A DNA stretch of 64,000 nt from Metaphire vulgaris (GCA_018105865.1 CM030869.1:11279482-11343481), one strand, 5' to 3'. Positions 12,001-22,439 are shown, counted from the first letter of the stretch. Notes: a model not told the origin generated them from the letters alone. Numbers and translations: made by a program.

Positions 12001-15000
12001 TATATTGATTAATGATTGGTATTGATTGCTTGTTGACGTTGTACAGTCATGCCTAGTTTTTTTCACATAGAGAATTCTTGGTTAAAACTAAACTGTATGA
12101 TAACAGTATCAAGTACGTGGTAAATGGCCATTTAACCTGACAGTGAATGAAATTCACTGACATGAAAAAGTAGTGCAATGACCCACGTAAGAAAATTTAA
12201 TTGTATTTGTGATATGAATATACAGGGTGGGTCAATAAATCCAGTACCACCTTTGTTCAATGGTAAATATAGTTCTCATGGTAGTTTATATTTTTGATGA
12301 AGGCATCCTACTTGTAGCCTGGTTTTTGCTAATTGATGCTGTTATTCTTTGGAATTTGAAAGAAATATTTAAATGGCTGCCTTCCGGATTTAATACCTCA
12401 GAGGCACACCAAATTTCATGCAGTTTTACCCCCCAGGGGTTGTGAAAATATTTACAATGAAACAGCATGGTACCGTTTTTTTTATTGACCCACCCTGTAT
12501 ATGCTAATATTTGATTGATTAAGTTTAGTTGAATTAGAGCAAGCTGCTTACCGAACCCGTTGAGTTCTATTGACAATGCATATTTCTCACTTCATCATCG
12601 TCATCATCATCATCATCACTAGACTTTGTTGTCTCTGCTGTACTGGCTGTTTCACTTCCCAACAGAGGCTACCAGCAGCAGGACGCGCATGAGTTCATGC
12701 GCTACCTTCTCGACCGGGTCCACACGGAGCTGCTCAGCCTTCAGCCGTTCCCCAACAACTCCAACAGTCCCTTTATCGGCCCAAAGGGCAAGAGCACCAT
12801 CGTCACGGCGATTTTCGGCGGAATTCTGCAGAACGAAGTGAACTGTCTTATCTGCGGAGTGGAATCAAAGAAACACGACCCCTTTCTAGGTTAGGTCAGC
12901 GTCTTGCAAGCAGCGATAAAATTAGAGGAATTACATTAAATAATAATAATAATTATAGTAATAGTAGTAGTAGTAGTAGTAGTAGTAGTAATAATAATAA
13001 TAATAGTAATAACAATAATAAACAGAATATGCATGTGACCTTGAAAGAAGTGATAAAGTGAGAAGAGTTACATTTAATAATAATAATATTAATAATTATA
13101 ATAATAATAATAATAAACAGAATTGCTTTTATCATTCATGACATGCTTTTCGTGTCTTGGCAGATCTCTCGCTCGACATCCCGACACATTTTACGGCAAA
13201 ATGTCAAAACCCGAAGAACGGGGAAACAGTGTGTCATCTGACTGGTGGGTGAAATTCTTCCAAAGGTGTCCTTGAAACATTTAGAGGCCACTTTTGTGTA
13301 CTCACTGTAAGACTTTCATCATCAAATGCCATGTGACTTTGTCCTAAAATCTTATGATATTGTATTATTGTTAAAATGTTGACGCTGGGTTGAACCGAAT
13401 TTAGCAGCATGAATAATACAATGCACATGAAATGCAAGTGTACACAGACCCTTCATCCCAGAAGCACTAGTTGCCGACGCATTATCTTGGGCTAAACCCC
13501 TCAGATCACTCCCCCACCAATCTGACTCAACTTTTCATCCTTACCTGGCTCTGATTCAAATAGGATTTGGTGTGGCATAAGGCTGATGCCCTAGGCATTA
13601 TGACAATGGCATCGTAGAAGTCGATTGATTGATTGATTGGTTGATTGATTGATTGATAACTTAATTCTTAATTACTGTACTATCTCTCTGAAATAGACGT
13701 CACTTTTGATCTGCTTTGCCAAAATGTTGATGTCATCAAGTACTTTAGTTAAAACGTGAGACTTGATTTTGCTTCTAATAATAGTTATTATTATTTGGAT
13801 TTCTTTTCAGACTGTTTGGCCAGCTTCACGGAGGTCGAGGAGTTGGAAGACACTGAGCTGTACATGTGCAGCAACTGCAAGACGAAACAGCGGTCGACGA
13901 AGAAGTTCTGGATACGGCGTCTTCCAAACGTTAGCAGCACCGTTAACCCCTTTCGCCCCATAAGGCCGATATTTCTGCTTCATAGCCTATCAGTTATACA
14001 GATTGCTAGCCTCAAAAGGTTAACATAAACTCCATCTGATAATGAGTTCTCTAACCAAAGGCTGGTCCAATTGACTTTTACAGATAAAATATGTGTAAGG
14101 GGATTTCCAATTGTCTTCCCAACACAACATGGGGTGAACAGCTTCTCCCCCCTAAGGTCACTAGGGTCAGATTTGAACCCACTACCCTTCAATCACATGG
14201 AAGGCATATTACCTCTATAGGGTGGCGCAAAGAAACCGGACTACAGTAGTCACATTTAGGTTTGCATTTAATATAGTCCAGCTTTTTTTTGCACCACCCT
14301 GTACTATCCCCAAATGGTCTACTAGTTGAAGCCACGTTGAAGAAGCTGCTGGGGTTTTTATGTTGAGCATGGTTTGGGATTTATCGTGTCTGATGTCATG
14401 TATCCTTCTTATACAGGTGCTGTGTCTTCACCTGAAGCGGTTTCGGTGGAACATGTATTATCGCGTGAAGGTCGACACCTACGTGGAATTCCCGTTGACT
14501 GGTCTCAGCATGAACCGGTTTATGCTGAATAACATTGTGAGTAAACGTAATACAGAATAACGTTGAGTTGTTTATTAAGATGTTGAATAACATTGTGAGT
14601 AAACGTAATACAGAATTACGTTGTTGTTTATTAAGATGTTGAATAACATTGTGAGTAAATGTAATACAGAATTACTTTGAGTTGAGTATTAAAATGTTGA
14701 ATAACATTGTGAGTAAATGTAATAAAATAATTATGTTTAGGTTTATTAGAATGTGACCATTGATGATTGTTATTGTCAACAGAATCTTCTTTTTGATAGA
14801 AATGTTGTTGTGCTCTCTGTTTGATGTATGAACAGTTCTATTGGATAATTTAGTGTTCGTCTGTTTGCAGCACGAAACAAGAAACAGCAGCGGTGGTAGT
14901 AATGATTATGACCTGGCTGCAGTTATTGTGCATCATGGATCGGGGTAACTATGACGACGGTTAATTCTGTCAAGCCCAATTATTAGCTGTCGCTTCTTTT

Positions 15001-15651
15001 AAAGTCGTTTCATATTTGATCAACAGACACTATTTGAAATGTTGTTTATATGTCCCCATTTCTAGTTATGGGTGTTAACATTTTACAGTGTTTTGTATTG
15101 TGTCTCATTTGTTTCTCTGTATTTTCATTGCTTCAGTATTGTTTGAATTGCTGAGACAGCAGTGCAGTTTTTCTTTTGAGGGTGGCATTTTTTGTGTGCG
15201 TGGACAACATTTTTCCGGCGGCACCCTGTGGCACTCCAGATCTTTGAAAGTTTCAAAATAGTTGTGGTCTCTGGTGTTGACATTTAAAACATAGAATATA
15301 GTAGGATCAGATTTGGCCAAAAGTCCTTTCTTTTCCCTGTAATGTTTGTTTTGATTGTTCTAACATTGAAGTGTTTTGGTGTCTCAGGGCGGGTTCTGGA
15401 CATTACACTTCGTACGCTTCTCACGAAGGTTAGATTAAAATCTTTCTTTTATTTGGCTTTTTGTATGATCTGTGAAATTTATGACAGCCACACAAAATCT
15501 AACTCTTTGAACCCACTAGCCTGTCTACACATTTCCCCAAAACCTTTAAGACAGCTTGAATTAGTCTTGTCCACAAGAACTTGTAATGTTATTTGTATCA
15601 TGCATAGTGAATATGTTAAGGCTCTTGTATTAGGCAAATATTTGCAATCTA

Positions 15652-15700
<49 letters not shown>

Positions 15701-16037
15701 GCCTATTAATTTTGTTATTGCAATATGGATCAAATTTGGACCTCATTCATTACCAGCAATGTTTTCCATTATGGCCTGGCTTTGTTATGTGTTAATGTAG
15801 TAGTGTATAAGTCAGCGTACAAACATGTTGGTAAAGAATTTGAACTAGCAGAAAATATCTCGTCTAATATGTTTGCGCTTTGTCCTTTGGTTTCTGTTGC
15901 CAGGCCGTTGGTACCATTTCAACGACAGCACGGTGACATCGTGTGACAAGGACACGGTGGCAAAGTGCAAGGCGTACATGCTCTTCTACGTGCGAAGGGA
16001 CATCAAATTGCCGGACCATTTGATGCCAAAGAACTGA
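6015..16037 (+). CDS. USP3: Ubiquitin-specific protease 3 (USP3), 15 coding exons
   Basis: A cysteine protease that removes ubiquitin, in vertebrates from histones H2A/H2B. Coding exons: 6015-6090, 7200-7260, 8199-8288, 9587-9673, 10285-10387, 10846-10934, 11516-11620, 11818-11931, 12666-12889, 13164-13244, 13811-13929, 14417-14536, 14871-14944, 15388-15428, 15904-16037. All junctions are AG/GT, phases are consistent, and the sum is 1518 nt (505 residues plus TGA). Exons 1-4 encode the zf-UBP zinc finger (MDCSH start, WRCSVC, WMCLQC, HCGRYVSGH, CDEFVVND). The USP fold begins in exon 6: catalytic Cys159 in GNTCFMN, His453 in GSGHYTSYA, and N468/D469 in HFNDS. QQQDAHEFMRYLL and two CxxC zinc pairs (CLIC, CSNC) are intact. 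Human USP3 is about 520 residues with the same order, so the gene looks complete and functional. USP44/49 fit less well around GRWYHFNDSTVT. Confidence 0.96.
6435..6905 (-). pseudogene. LINE 3'-end fragment in USP3 intron 1
   Basis: On the minus strand a frame from about 6905 to 6540 encodes YGAETWSMKE, LGRILGV, IRNEDIRQRL, KRLNWYGHVNRMDE and RRPRNKWMDNV-like motifs. These are typical of the region downstream of the reverse transcriptase in one group of non-LTR retrotransposons. Only this C-terminal part is present. The element ends at a short (CAT)n tract at 6435-6450, which would be its 3' tail. It is a dead 5'-truncated copy. Confidence 0.8.
8372..8451. mobile_element. piggyBac-like MITE (TTAA), copy 1, USP3 intron 3
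   Basis: An 80-bp element bounded by TTAA on both sides with inverted ends (TTAACCTCTTAACTGGG and CGGTTTAGGGGTTAA) and a shared core GGATATATCCGTCCAT. The same element is at 11682-11761 and, inverted, at 51131-51210. TTAA boundaries with C-rich ends are characteristic of piggyBac superfamily elements. Confidence 0.8.
9349..9441. repeat. 22-bp minisatellite in USP3 intron 3
   Basis: Four near-perfect tandem copies of a 22-bp unit containing ATACTGCAGCCTACTGGAA. Alternate copies end in AATGG and AAGGG, so the array looks like a duplicated dimer. Confidence 0.9.
10077..10212 (-). mobile_element. tRNA-derived SINE, USP3 intron 4
   Basis: Read on the minus strand this begins GGGTGCAGTGGAGTAGTGG, which resembles an A box, followed about 45 nt later by GTGGGTTCAAGTC, which resembles a B box. 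That is the layout of a tRNA-derived SINE head. A related head is at 14085-14215. No cloverleaf could be completed, so it is not called a tRNA gene. Confidence 0.65.
11346..11436. mobile_element. mariner-like MITE (TACAGGGTGGCNC), USP3 intron 6
   Basis: A 91-bp palindromic element: TACAGGGTGGCACAAAAAAA at the left and the inverse GGTTTTTTTGCGCCACCCTG plus TA at the right. TA boundaries and these ends are typical of Tc1/mariner-derived miniature elements. Sister copies are at 14216-14303, 51580-51659 and 58519-58595. Confidence 0.85.
11682..11761. mobile_element. piggyBac-like MITE (TTAA), copy 2, USP3 intron 7
   Basis: TTAACCCCTTAACTGGG at the left and CAGTTAAGGGGTTAA at the right, 80 bp long, sharing its core with 8372-8451. 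It is the best preserved of the three copies. Confidence 0.85.
12221..12499. mobile_element. mariner-like nonautonomous element (TACAGGGTGGGTCAAT), USP3 intron 8
   Basis: A 279-bp element with inverted ends TACAGGGTGGGTCAATAAA and the inverse TTTATTGACCCACCCTGTA. The arms continue imperfectly inward (CCAGTACCA against CATGGTACCG). It is related to, but distinct from, the GGTGGCGC family. No transposase frame is present. Confidence 0.85.
12957..13125. repeat. (TAG)n/(AAT)n microsatellites, USP3 intron 9
   Basis: TAG and AAT trinucleotide runs at about 12957-13020 and 13079-13123 are separated by a unique spacer. They flank two similar segments (GATAAA...GAATTACATTAAATAATAAT), which suggests a small tandem duplication. 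Confidence 0.8.
14085..14215 (-). mobile_element. tRNA-derived SINE fragment, USP3 intron 11
   Basis: Minus-strand GTAGTGGGTTCAAATCTGAC matches the B-box region of the SINE at 10077-10212. The A-box end is lost where the mariner-like MITE at 14216 begins. Confidence 0.55.
14216..14303. mobile_element. mariner-like MITE (TATAGGGTGGCGC), USP3 intron 11
   Basis: An 88-bp palindromic element with the same ends as 11346-11436. The interior CACATTTAGGTTTGCATTTA is shared with the copy at 58519-58595. Confidence 0.85.
14527..14730 (+). repeat. Tandem duplication spanning the USP3 exon 12 splice donor
   Basis: GAATAACATTGTGAGTAAA recurs at 14527, 14585, 14641 and 14699, a period of 56-58 bp. The first copy contains the last codons of exon 12 and its donor (GT at 14537). 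The other three copies carry the same donor sequence inside intron 12. Skipping the first donor would read GTG AGT AAA CGT AAT ACA GAA then stop TAA. Confidence 0.9.
15650..15702. repeat. (TGTC)n microsatellite, USP3 intron 14
   Basis: About a dozen head-to-tail TGTC units. The open frames across it are repeat artefacts. Confidence 0.95.
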
Positions 16038-18004
16038 GGAGCGGCGCCATGGCTTTCACTCTTGCTTTATCAGTTCCTGAAAAAAAAATCATCTTTCGTC
16101 GAGTTTTTCGCGTTGAAACGATCGATTTCTTGAAATGTCAGTTATTTCGGTGCAAGTTTGAAAGTCTGTGCTCCATTATTATTATTATGTGCGGCTCATC
16201 TTGTAGTTGTATGCCATCGGTCTGGATAGGTCATGTGACACACTCTCTCTCTCTCTCTCTCTGTAACTGCTGTATTGCCATGCGAGGTGTCGTCGATTTT
16301 TGTAGGAGTATGTCGTATTGACGTTGCCTCGTAGTGTACTGAAGCTGTATGCTGTGTCTGCGTACAGATTTGAGGAAAAAGATAGAAATCAATATGCTTA
16401 AATTGTTTGTTATTATCAGTGAATCTATGCCTCATCGATGGATCTTCTGGATCATTGCCTGCACTGTTCCATGTTGTTTAGTGGGTAGAGGGCTCGTGTG
16501 CACCCTACTTTTGGGGATGTAGGTAGTGTATTGTAAAAAGTGGCATGGGCCTAGCACTTTTAATGCTGTGGAATTTTTGTTGCCAAAATTGCATCTGATG
16601 GTCGTTTTGCTAATCAGCACTTTAAGGAAGGCTTGAAACTCATCCTGGTTTTTGGGGCTTGATGTCGAGAAATTTGGGCCAAAACTAAACCCCCAAATCT
16701 TGGCTAACAGTGGTTTTCACACAGGCTTACTTAGCCTCCTAAACCACTTAATATTAATAATATTATTATTATTAATTGAATTAAATCATTTTCACCGGAA
16801 GGGTCATGATACTACATGAAAGATCCATGACGCATGCGTAAGAAACTACAAGGCTGCTCCTAACGAATGGTTGTGAAACTATTTGCATGTTGCGCCGCCC
16901 TGGCGGATGTTCCTGAAACTAGTTACAACTGGTGCGCCGCCCTGGTGAATGCTCGCGAAACTACAAAAAAGTCGGTTTTTGGCATTAGATCCTCTAGATA
17001 ACTTCGAGATCTGTCAGTATGACCTGTAGGCCACGTACTTGCAATACGTCAAATTTAACCGATAATAATATAGATTATTGTCTAAAAAACTAAATTGTTA
17101 CTTAGGGTCATCAATTTTAGCAATCAGCCTAATTTCTACAGCGCTTGTCAAACGTGTTTTCATAGTTGTACGCGACTGCTTTTGTCATGTATTTATTATA
17201 GCGGCCCTTGTTATCAAAGAGAGGGATTGTTTAGACCTACATGTTATGTTGTACACGCGGCCTGATTGAACGCTAATGAGGACAAAGAATAGTAGCCTCG
17301 GTGCTGAGACGGCGTTTTATTCACCCCACCCCTCCCTATTCACCCCACACCCCTCCCTCCCATTTCACTGATTTGTAACCAATCAAAATATGTCTGACGT
17401 CCAGTTTCGTAGACCGTCCGCATTGCGTTGTCCTGTCGACCCTAGTTCGAATTCGGGAGTCAGCCGGAGTGATCTCACTGTCTTGATATCCGAAGCGCGT
17501 AGGCTATATAATGGATTTTAAAACATGGAATCTTTTCTCACATACGCCTAACGTGATCTACCTGGCTAACAGGTGAGTAGACCTGTACATATACTCAATC
17601 GCTAGGTTGACCTCGATCGCAAATATCTAGTCTCGCCCCTTGACTATGACCCCCTCGGCTACAAAACGAACACTGAGCGATTCTTTTTTTAAATTATTTC
17701 CATTGCAATAAATTAAGTAGGCCTACCACCGGTTGACTCGGTTTCCAGACTAGACAATACTCGTCAGCATAGGCACGAGGGGTCTGATCAGTGGGGAGGG
17801 GGTGTAGACTGTCTCTGAGACGATTTGTCGATGAAACAATTTTATTGTTTGGGGGGGCGGTTAATGGGCATTGCTGATAAGTTGTCATACAATATTTGCA
17901 ACTCTTGTTTCTCTCTAAGCCCCTAATATTGTGCCTACTCAAGATGCTCTCGTGGCTCTGAGCCCATGATGATGAACCCGCCACCCCCAAATCCCAACTG
18001 GATA
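16038..18004. other. USP3 3' UTR and intergenic sequence
   Basis: USP3 3' UTR is expected in the first few hundred bases, but no convincing AATAAA is seen near the stop. A LINE 3' tail lies at about 16706-16775. At 16870-16965 a roughly 41-bp unit containing GCGCCGCCCTGG is present twice. No gene is recognised. Confidence 0.4.
16706..16775 (+). mobile_element. LINE 3' tail hairpin with (ATT)n, plus orientation
   Basis: CAGTGGTTTTCACACAGG, then CTTACTTAGCC, TCCTAAACCACTTAA and an (ATT)n-like run. This is the same 3' end as the LINE at 18478-19870, but on the other strand. The AGTGGTTT and AAACCACT arms can pair. It is either a very short 5'-truncated insertion or an isolated hairpin unit. Confidence 0.7.
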
Positions 18005-18199
18005 CAGGGTTTAATCTAGGCCGTTTCCGGAGGGGAAAATTGCCCTCCCCGGAAATTTCAAATATCTCCCCCGGAAATTTTGGCATACTACATGAACTAA
18101 CGGCAGCCCCTTAGCAGAAATCCCCCTCGGCTTTGTCAGTTTCCCCCGCGTTTTCAGTCCCCCCTCCTCCCGGAGTCCAGGAGTCTAGATTAAACATTG
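18005..18199. mobile_element. hAT-like MITE, CAGNGTTTAATCTAG family, copy 1
   Basis: CAGGGTTTAATCTAGGCCG at the left and GTCTAGATTAAACATTG at the right, with a shared interior (GGAAATTTTGGCATACTACA) with 54041-54240. Flanks ACTGGATA and ACTGGATC are an 8-bp duplication with one mismatch. Noncoding. Confidence 0.8.
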
Positions 18200-18477
18200 A
18201 CTGGATCTAAGATGACTCGGCTGACCTCTGTAGCTTATATGCACAGGTAATTAATGGTGCCTGGAGCTGCATGTATATATTCTGGTATTCTGGAACACGG
18301 TCTGTTGGACTGAAACGTAACGTTATAAGACGTCGAGAATTCAGCTTGCTCCTGTTACCACCACCGGCTCGAAACTATTCGAGGAATTTTCAACGAGAGA
18401 CAGACAGAAACAGAGACAGACAGACATACAGATAAAGAGAGTTAGTATTCTACTGTAAAAAAAGGACTGTTGACTTA

Positions 18478-19870
18478 TAATAATAATAATAATGTGATTT
18501 TAAGTGGTTTAGGAGGCTAAGTAAGCCTGTGTGAAAACCACTGATGTAACCATCTGCATTCAATAACCTAGTTTATCTAGATAGCCTTTGAATCCGTTCA
18601 CTGTTTCAACTGTCACTCCCACCTCGTCCAAACTGTTCCATTTGTCCACAACCCTTGCACTAAAAAAGTTTTTCTTTCTTGGACCAACCCTCTGCTTAAA
18701 CATTTTGCACTTGTGGCCTCTTGTGCTGCTATAGTGTGCCAATGTAAAGAATCGATCATATGGCACATCTACTTTCCCAGTCATTATTTTGTATGTTTCT
18801 ATCAAATCCCCTCTTTCTCTTCTCCTTTCTAATGTTGTCAGTCCACAATATTGAAGTCTTTTTCGTAGCTTAAATTATGGCACCCATTGACCATCTTCGT
18901 TGCTCGTCTTTGCACTTTTTCTAAAAAGTTCTATATCTTTTTCAAGAATGGATTCCAAGCCTGAACACAGTATTCCAGATGAGGCCTTACTAATGACTTA
19001 TAAAGTTTAATGATTATCTCTTTGTCACGACTCACAATTGTCCTTTTCACCATTCCCAACATTTGGTTTCCCTTTTTGCTGCCTCCATGCATTGGTGAGA
19101 TGGATTCATACTTCTATGGGTGATTATCCCCAAGTCTCTTTCTTTTTCTGTTGTGGTTAGAACCTTCCCCTAAAGAATATTCATTACCATTATTAGACTT
19201 CCCAACATGCATTACAGAACATTTATCAATATTGAAAAGCATCTGCCAGTCCACAGACCACTGAAACAATTTCCTTAGATCTTCTTGTAAAATTTTTGCA
19301 TCATCCTCCGAGTCTATATTTCTGCATAACTTTGTGTCATCGGCAAACTTTGAAATTTTGGACAGTAATCCTTCATCGATATCATTTATATATATTAGAA
19401 AAAGCAATGGCCCAAGCACTGAGCCCTGAGGCACTCCACTGATAACTCTTGCCCATTGCGAATGGCCTCCCCTAATACCAACCTTCTGTCTTCTTCCCTT
19501 CAACCAATTTTCAATCCATCTGAGAATATTGCCCCTTATTCCACAGGACTTCAGTTTGGCAGCCAGTCTTATATGGGGTACTTTATCAAAAGCTTTGGCA
19601 AAATCTAAATATATTATGTCTACTGCCTTGCCCTTGTCTAGCTTATCAAAAACCTCCTCCAGAAAGTCCAACAGGTTGGTCAGGCATGAACGCCCCTTTG
19701 TAAATCCATGCTGACTATCTTTAACAATTTTATGCCTAGTCAAATGTTCCAAAATGCTTTCTTTCAGTATTTTTTCCATAACTTTACCGATTACAGATGT
19801 TAGGCTCACTGGTCTGTAATTGCTTGGTTCACTTCGTTTTCCCTTCTTGAACAGTGGGCTGACTAATGAC
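18478..19870 (-). pseudogene. CR1/jockey-like LINE reverse transcriptase, broken and 5'-truncated
   Basis: Minus-strand reverse transcriptase of a non-LTR retrotransposon, which copies its own RNA into the genome by target-primed reverse transcription. From about 19865 the frame reads PLFKKGKRSEPSNYRPVSL, then QHGFTKGRSC, the catalytic IYLDFAKAFD, SGVPQGSVLGPLLFLIYIND and the FADDTKL active-site box, to 19114. A frameshift follows. The end of the protein (RVVDKWNSLDEVGVTVETVN) continues in another frame at 18805-18560. The 3' tail at 18478-18541 is the hairpin motif plus (ATT)n seen again at 54.6-58.2 kb. Endonuclease and ORF1 are missing. The copy is inactive. Confidence 0.9.
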
Positions 19871-19889
19871 TAAAGACTTGGAGGCATAC

Positions 19890-20823
19890 TTGCTGGTAGT
19901 AAGTCTTGCGTGATGTATAGAGGCCCGGTGCTTGCTATGTTACGAGCGTCTAATATGTCTAATCGTGTGGTACTAGGTGATTCTTCTGATGATTATGAAG
20001 GTATGCTGAGAGACTGTTCCCGCTGCAGCTTTTTCAACGCCGACACGCTGCCTGTTGGCGCCGGCGCCAATCATATTTAATAACAATCATACGGCTCTGT
20101 AGCGGCGGCACCACGTACCTGACCCTAAGCGTCTAACAGTCACCGCATCATCAGTCAACAGCAGCATCCGTAAAACTCCATCCCAAGGACGGACTACTCG
20201 GAAGGATTTTCAGGGACGCGAGGATCCGGAGAAAACCCGATCCCGATGTCTTTGATTATGCTCATCAGAGCGACGGATTTCGATGGACCTGGTCACGGCG
20301 GAGTGATACCGAACAGCGCCTACGCGGCGGCGGCGATGTAACCGTACGCGCCAGAAATTAGTTCCGTCTGCAGAGGAGCTATCAGCATCACTCGCGGTAA
20401 CACGGCGCGCATGCGCAGTGACATTGCACTACGAATGGAATGGCACCAACGGCTATAGGGAATGACATAGGCCCCTGTGTACATTTGGCACCATTACACT
20501 TTGCATAACATACCATAGCAGGTTTATGAACATGTACAGGGCAGCTACAGTATTACCTGGGCCCCTAAGAGTTACCAGGCCCCGAAAGAAATCGCCCAAG
20601 AAATTCCATTATATGCAAAATTCATACATGTATAGCCAAACTTTCAAAGTGCTTTTTGCTCATTATAATTCTCTTAGAAATGTTAGCATCTTCTCACAAT
20701 TATTTTTCCAAAAGGCATGAAACAATTGTCGGCATTTTACCTGCCTTCTGTCGACGCTACCCCTCTGTCTTGTGACAAAGACCTAGATGCAGAGGGTTCA
20801 TCATAGTCTCAGCCAGTGGCAGT
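19890..20823. other. Intergenic, with GC-rich NRF1-bearing island
   Basis: 20010-20420 is markedly GC- and CpG-rich and ends in GCGCATGCGC (20407-20416), a full NRF1 palindrome. An open frame without a start runs from about 20140 to 20362 on the plus strand but matches nothing I know. It could be a promoter or a non-coding first exon. Confidence 0.35.
20407..20416. promoter_or_regulatory. NRF1-type palindrome
   Basis: GCGCATGCGC is the NRF1 consensus core. It sits at the edge of a CpG-rich stretch about 2 kb upstream of ARID3 coding sequence. Other copies are at 33268-33277, 40275-40284 and 40701-40710. Confidence 0.4.
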
Positions 20824-21010
20824 CAGTGGCGGCTCCACCGGGGGGGCCAGGGGGCTCGTGCCCCCATATTGAGTGCCTGCCCCCCAGTGGCCCCCTGTTG
20901 GGACCCTATACTTAATGCTACATACATTAAACAACAAACGGTTGGCCCTCTATGATTATAAGTTGCCACCCAAACGGCCCCCCACTTGTCAAATCCTAGA
21001 GCCGCCACTG
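20824..21010. mobile_element. hAT-like MITE, CAGTGGCGGC family, copy 1
   Basis: CAGTGGCGGCTCCACCGG at the left and the inverse AGAGCCGCCACTG at the right. The flanks GTGGCAGT are a perfect 8-bp target-site duplication, the hAT signature. 187 bp, noncoding, closely related to 26381-26564. Confidence 0.9.
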
Positions 21011-21229
21011 GTGGCAGTGCCAAGCGGGGGCTGGGGCTAAACCCCCACAATTAACCCCCGCTTAATATGACCGCTGATAAGACTTATTCAGCGTAAGACT
21101 CAAGTTGCAAATTCGCGACGCCACCATAGGCGCAAACTTAGATGAAAAGTGGGGGCCCCAATCCCTAATATCTCTCCCCTTCCCTGAGTTCCCTCCGCTT
21201 TCCAAAGCCTAGCCTCTGAGAAAGAGGAG

Positions 21230-21400
21230 GGAGGCGTACGGTCGCCATAGCAACGGCGATTGCGCTCGTTTCTTTTCGCTCCGCCCACTTCTAGGCGGTC
21301 CGGCCCTGCCGACCAATGACCGTCGGCGGTCGGAGCTGGCCACGCCTCTCAGTCGCGAGTCTGTCAATCAAAGTCCTGGCGGGCAGTTGCAGAGAGAGAG
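21230..21400 (+). promoter_or_regulatory. Candidate ARID3 promoter
   Basis: A GC-rich patch containing an RFX-type X-box (GTCGCCATAGCAAC, 21241-21254), a GC box (CTCCGCCCAC at about 21279), a CCAAT box (21313-21317) and a short GA run (about 21390-21410). No TATA box is seen. It lies about 0.5 kb before a possible upstream exon and 1.1 kb before the main coding exon. Assignment to ARID3 rests on position and orientation only. Confidence 0.4.
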
Positions 21401-21931
21401 AGAGGGAGGAGAGGTAAAAGTGGAGGATACGAGCGGAAAAGAAGATGAGCTCCGATTCTCCCACTCGATCTGTGACCGAAGAAGTATGGGAGTGGGATAC
21501 TTGACGCGAGTCATAAACAAGTCGGTCCGACTTCTTCAAGTACCGACGGCTTCGAGTATTCGCTTCCGTACTCGGAACTAGTTCGCGACTTTCTGATTAA
21601 ATGAAGATGAAAGGATTTGGCGGCGACTGACTTTGTGGAGATGCGAAGGAAATTCTGTTCGTTCCCAAAAACTCACGGATATAATCTACGGATTTGTGAA
21701 GCTTAGATAGGCTATAACGTTCTTGTCAAATCTCGGAATAAACTCATTGCCTAATCTCAGAAGCGTACCGATCTATGGATGACAGCTGATGACAATTGAG
21801 AGAGGAGCTCGCAGTTTGGATGAAGATTCTTGTTCTATTTTGATGTCGGTTTTTCCTAATTGATATTGGCGCAGTACGTTCTCTCACTCACACACTCACA
21901 CGTCAGCACCGCTGTTTGCCAGATTTTCCAG

Positions 21932-22138
21932 GTCAGGCTGGCTTTACCGTGGCCCCTGTGGTACCTGGAGGCGTGCCGGATGTTGTCCTTCCAGAGCCCC
22001 CATCATCTGTCGGGGCCAGTGGCAGGCCCCATGATGCTACCCAAAGGGGGCCTGACCACCCCACCCGTCAGGTCTCGACAGCCAAACGCCTACCCAGGCT
22101 TCGAAAAAGACTCAAGGGGAGGTTTCAAGCCATCAACG
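21932..22138 (+). CDS. Possible upstream coding exon of ARID3
   Basis: A 207-bp GC-rich open stretch with an acceptor-like TTTTCCAG before it and the donor AACG/GTAAAT after it. In the frame that ends at phase 0 it contains ATG at 21980 and reads MLSFQSPHHLSG... to GGFKPST. It can splice in phase to 22517 (TTTAG/TCAAAG), giving SKEENAGSDV before the methionine at 22547. The joining phase is exact, but no homologous N-terminus is known to me. The alternative is that transcription starts just upstream of 22547 and this stretch is noncoding. Confidence 0.4.
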
Positions 22139-22439
22139 GTAAATGTCACCTACTTTTCCTATAACCTGCCTTCGATACCTATTTTCTTATATATCTTTCG
22201 ACTTAGCTGCTTGCGTGGCTCATTACTAGCCTACCTGGTTACTACTTGTTTACCTGCATGGTTGCCTTGATCTTTAAGTTGTTTATGTTTTTATTGTAAA
22301 GCCAAAGTGGCTGCCCGAAGCTGTTTGCTTTTCTAAAAAATATTCGACTCATGATGATGACGACGACGACGACGATGATGACGATTAACACTGGGGTGAG
22401 CAGTGACGATGACAACGACATTAAGCGCAAACTAAATGT

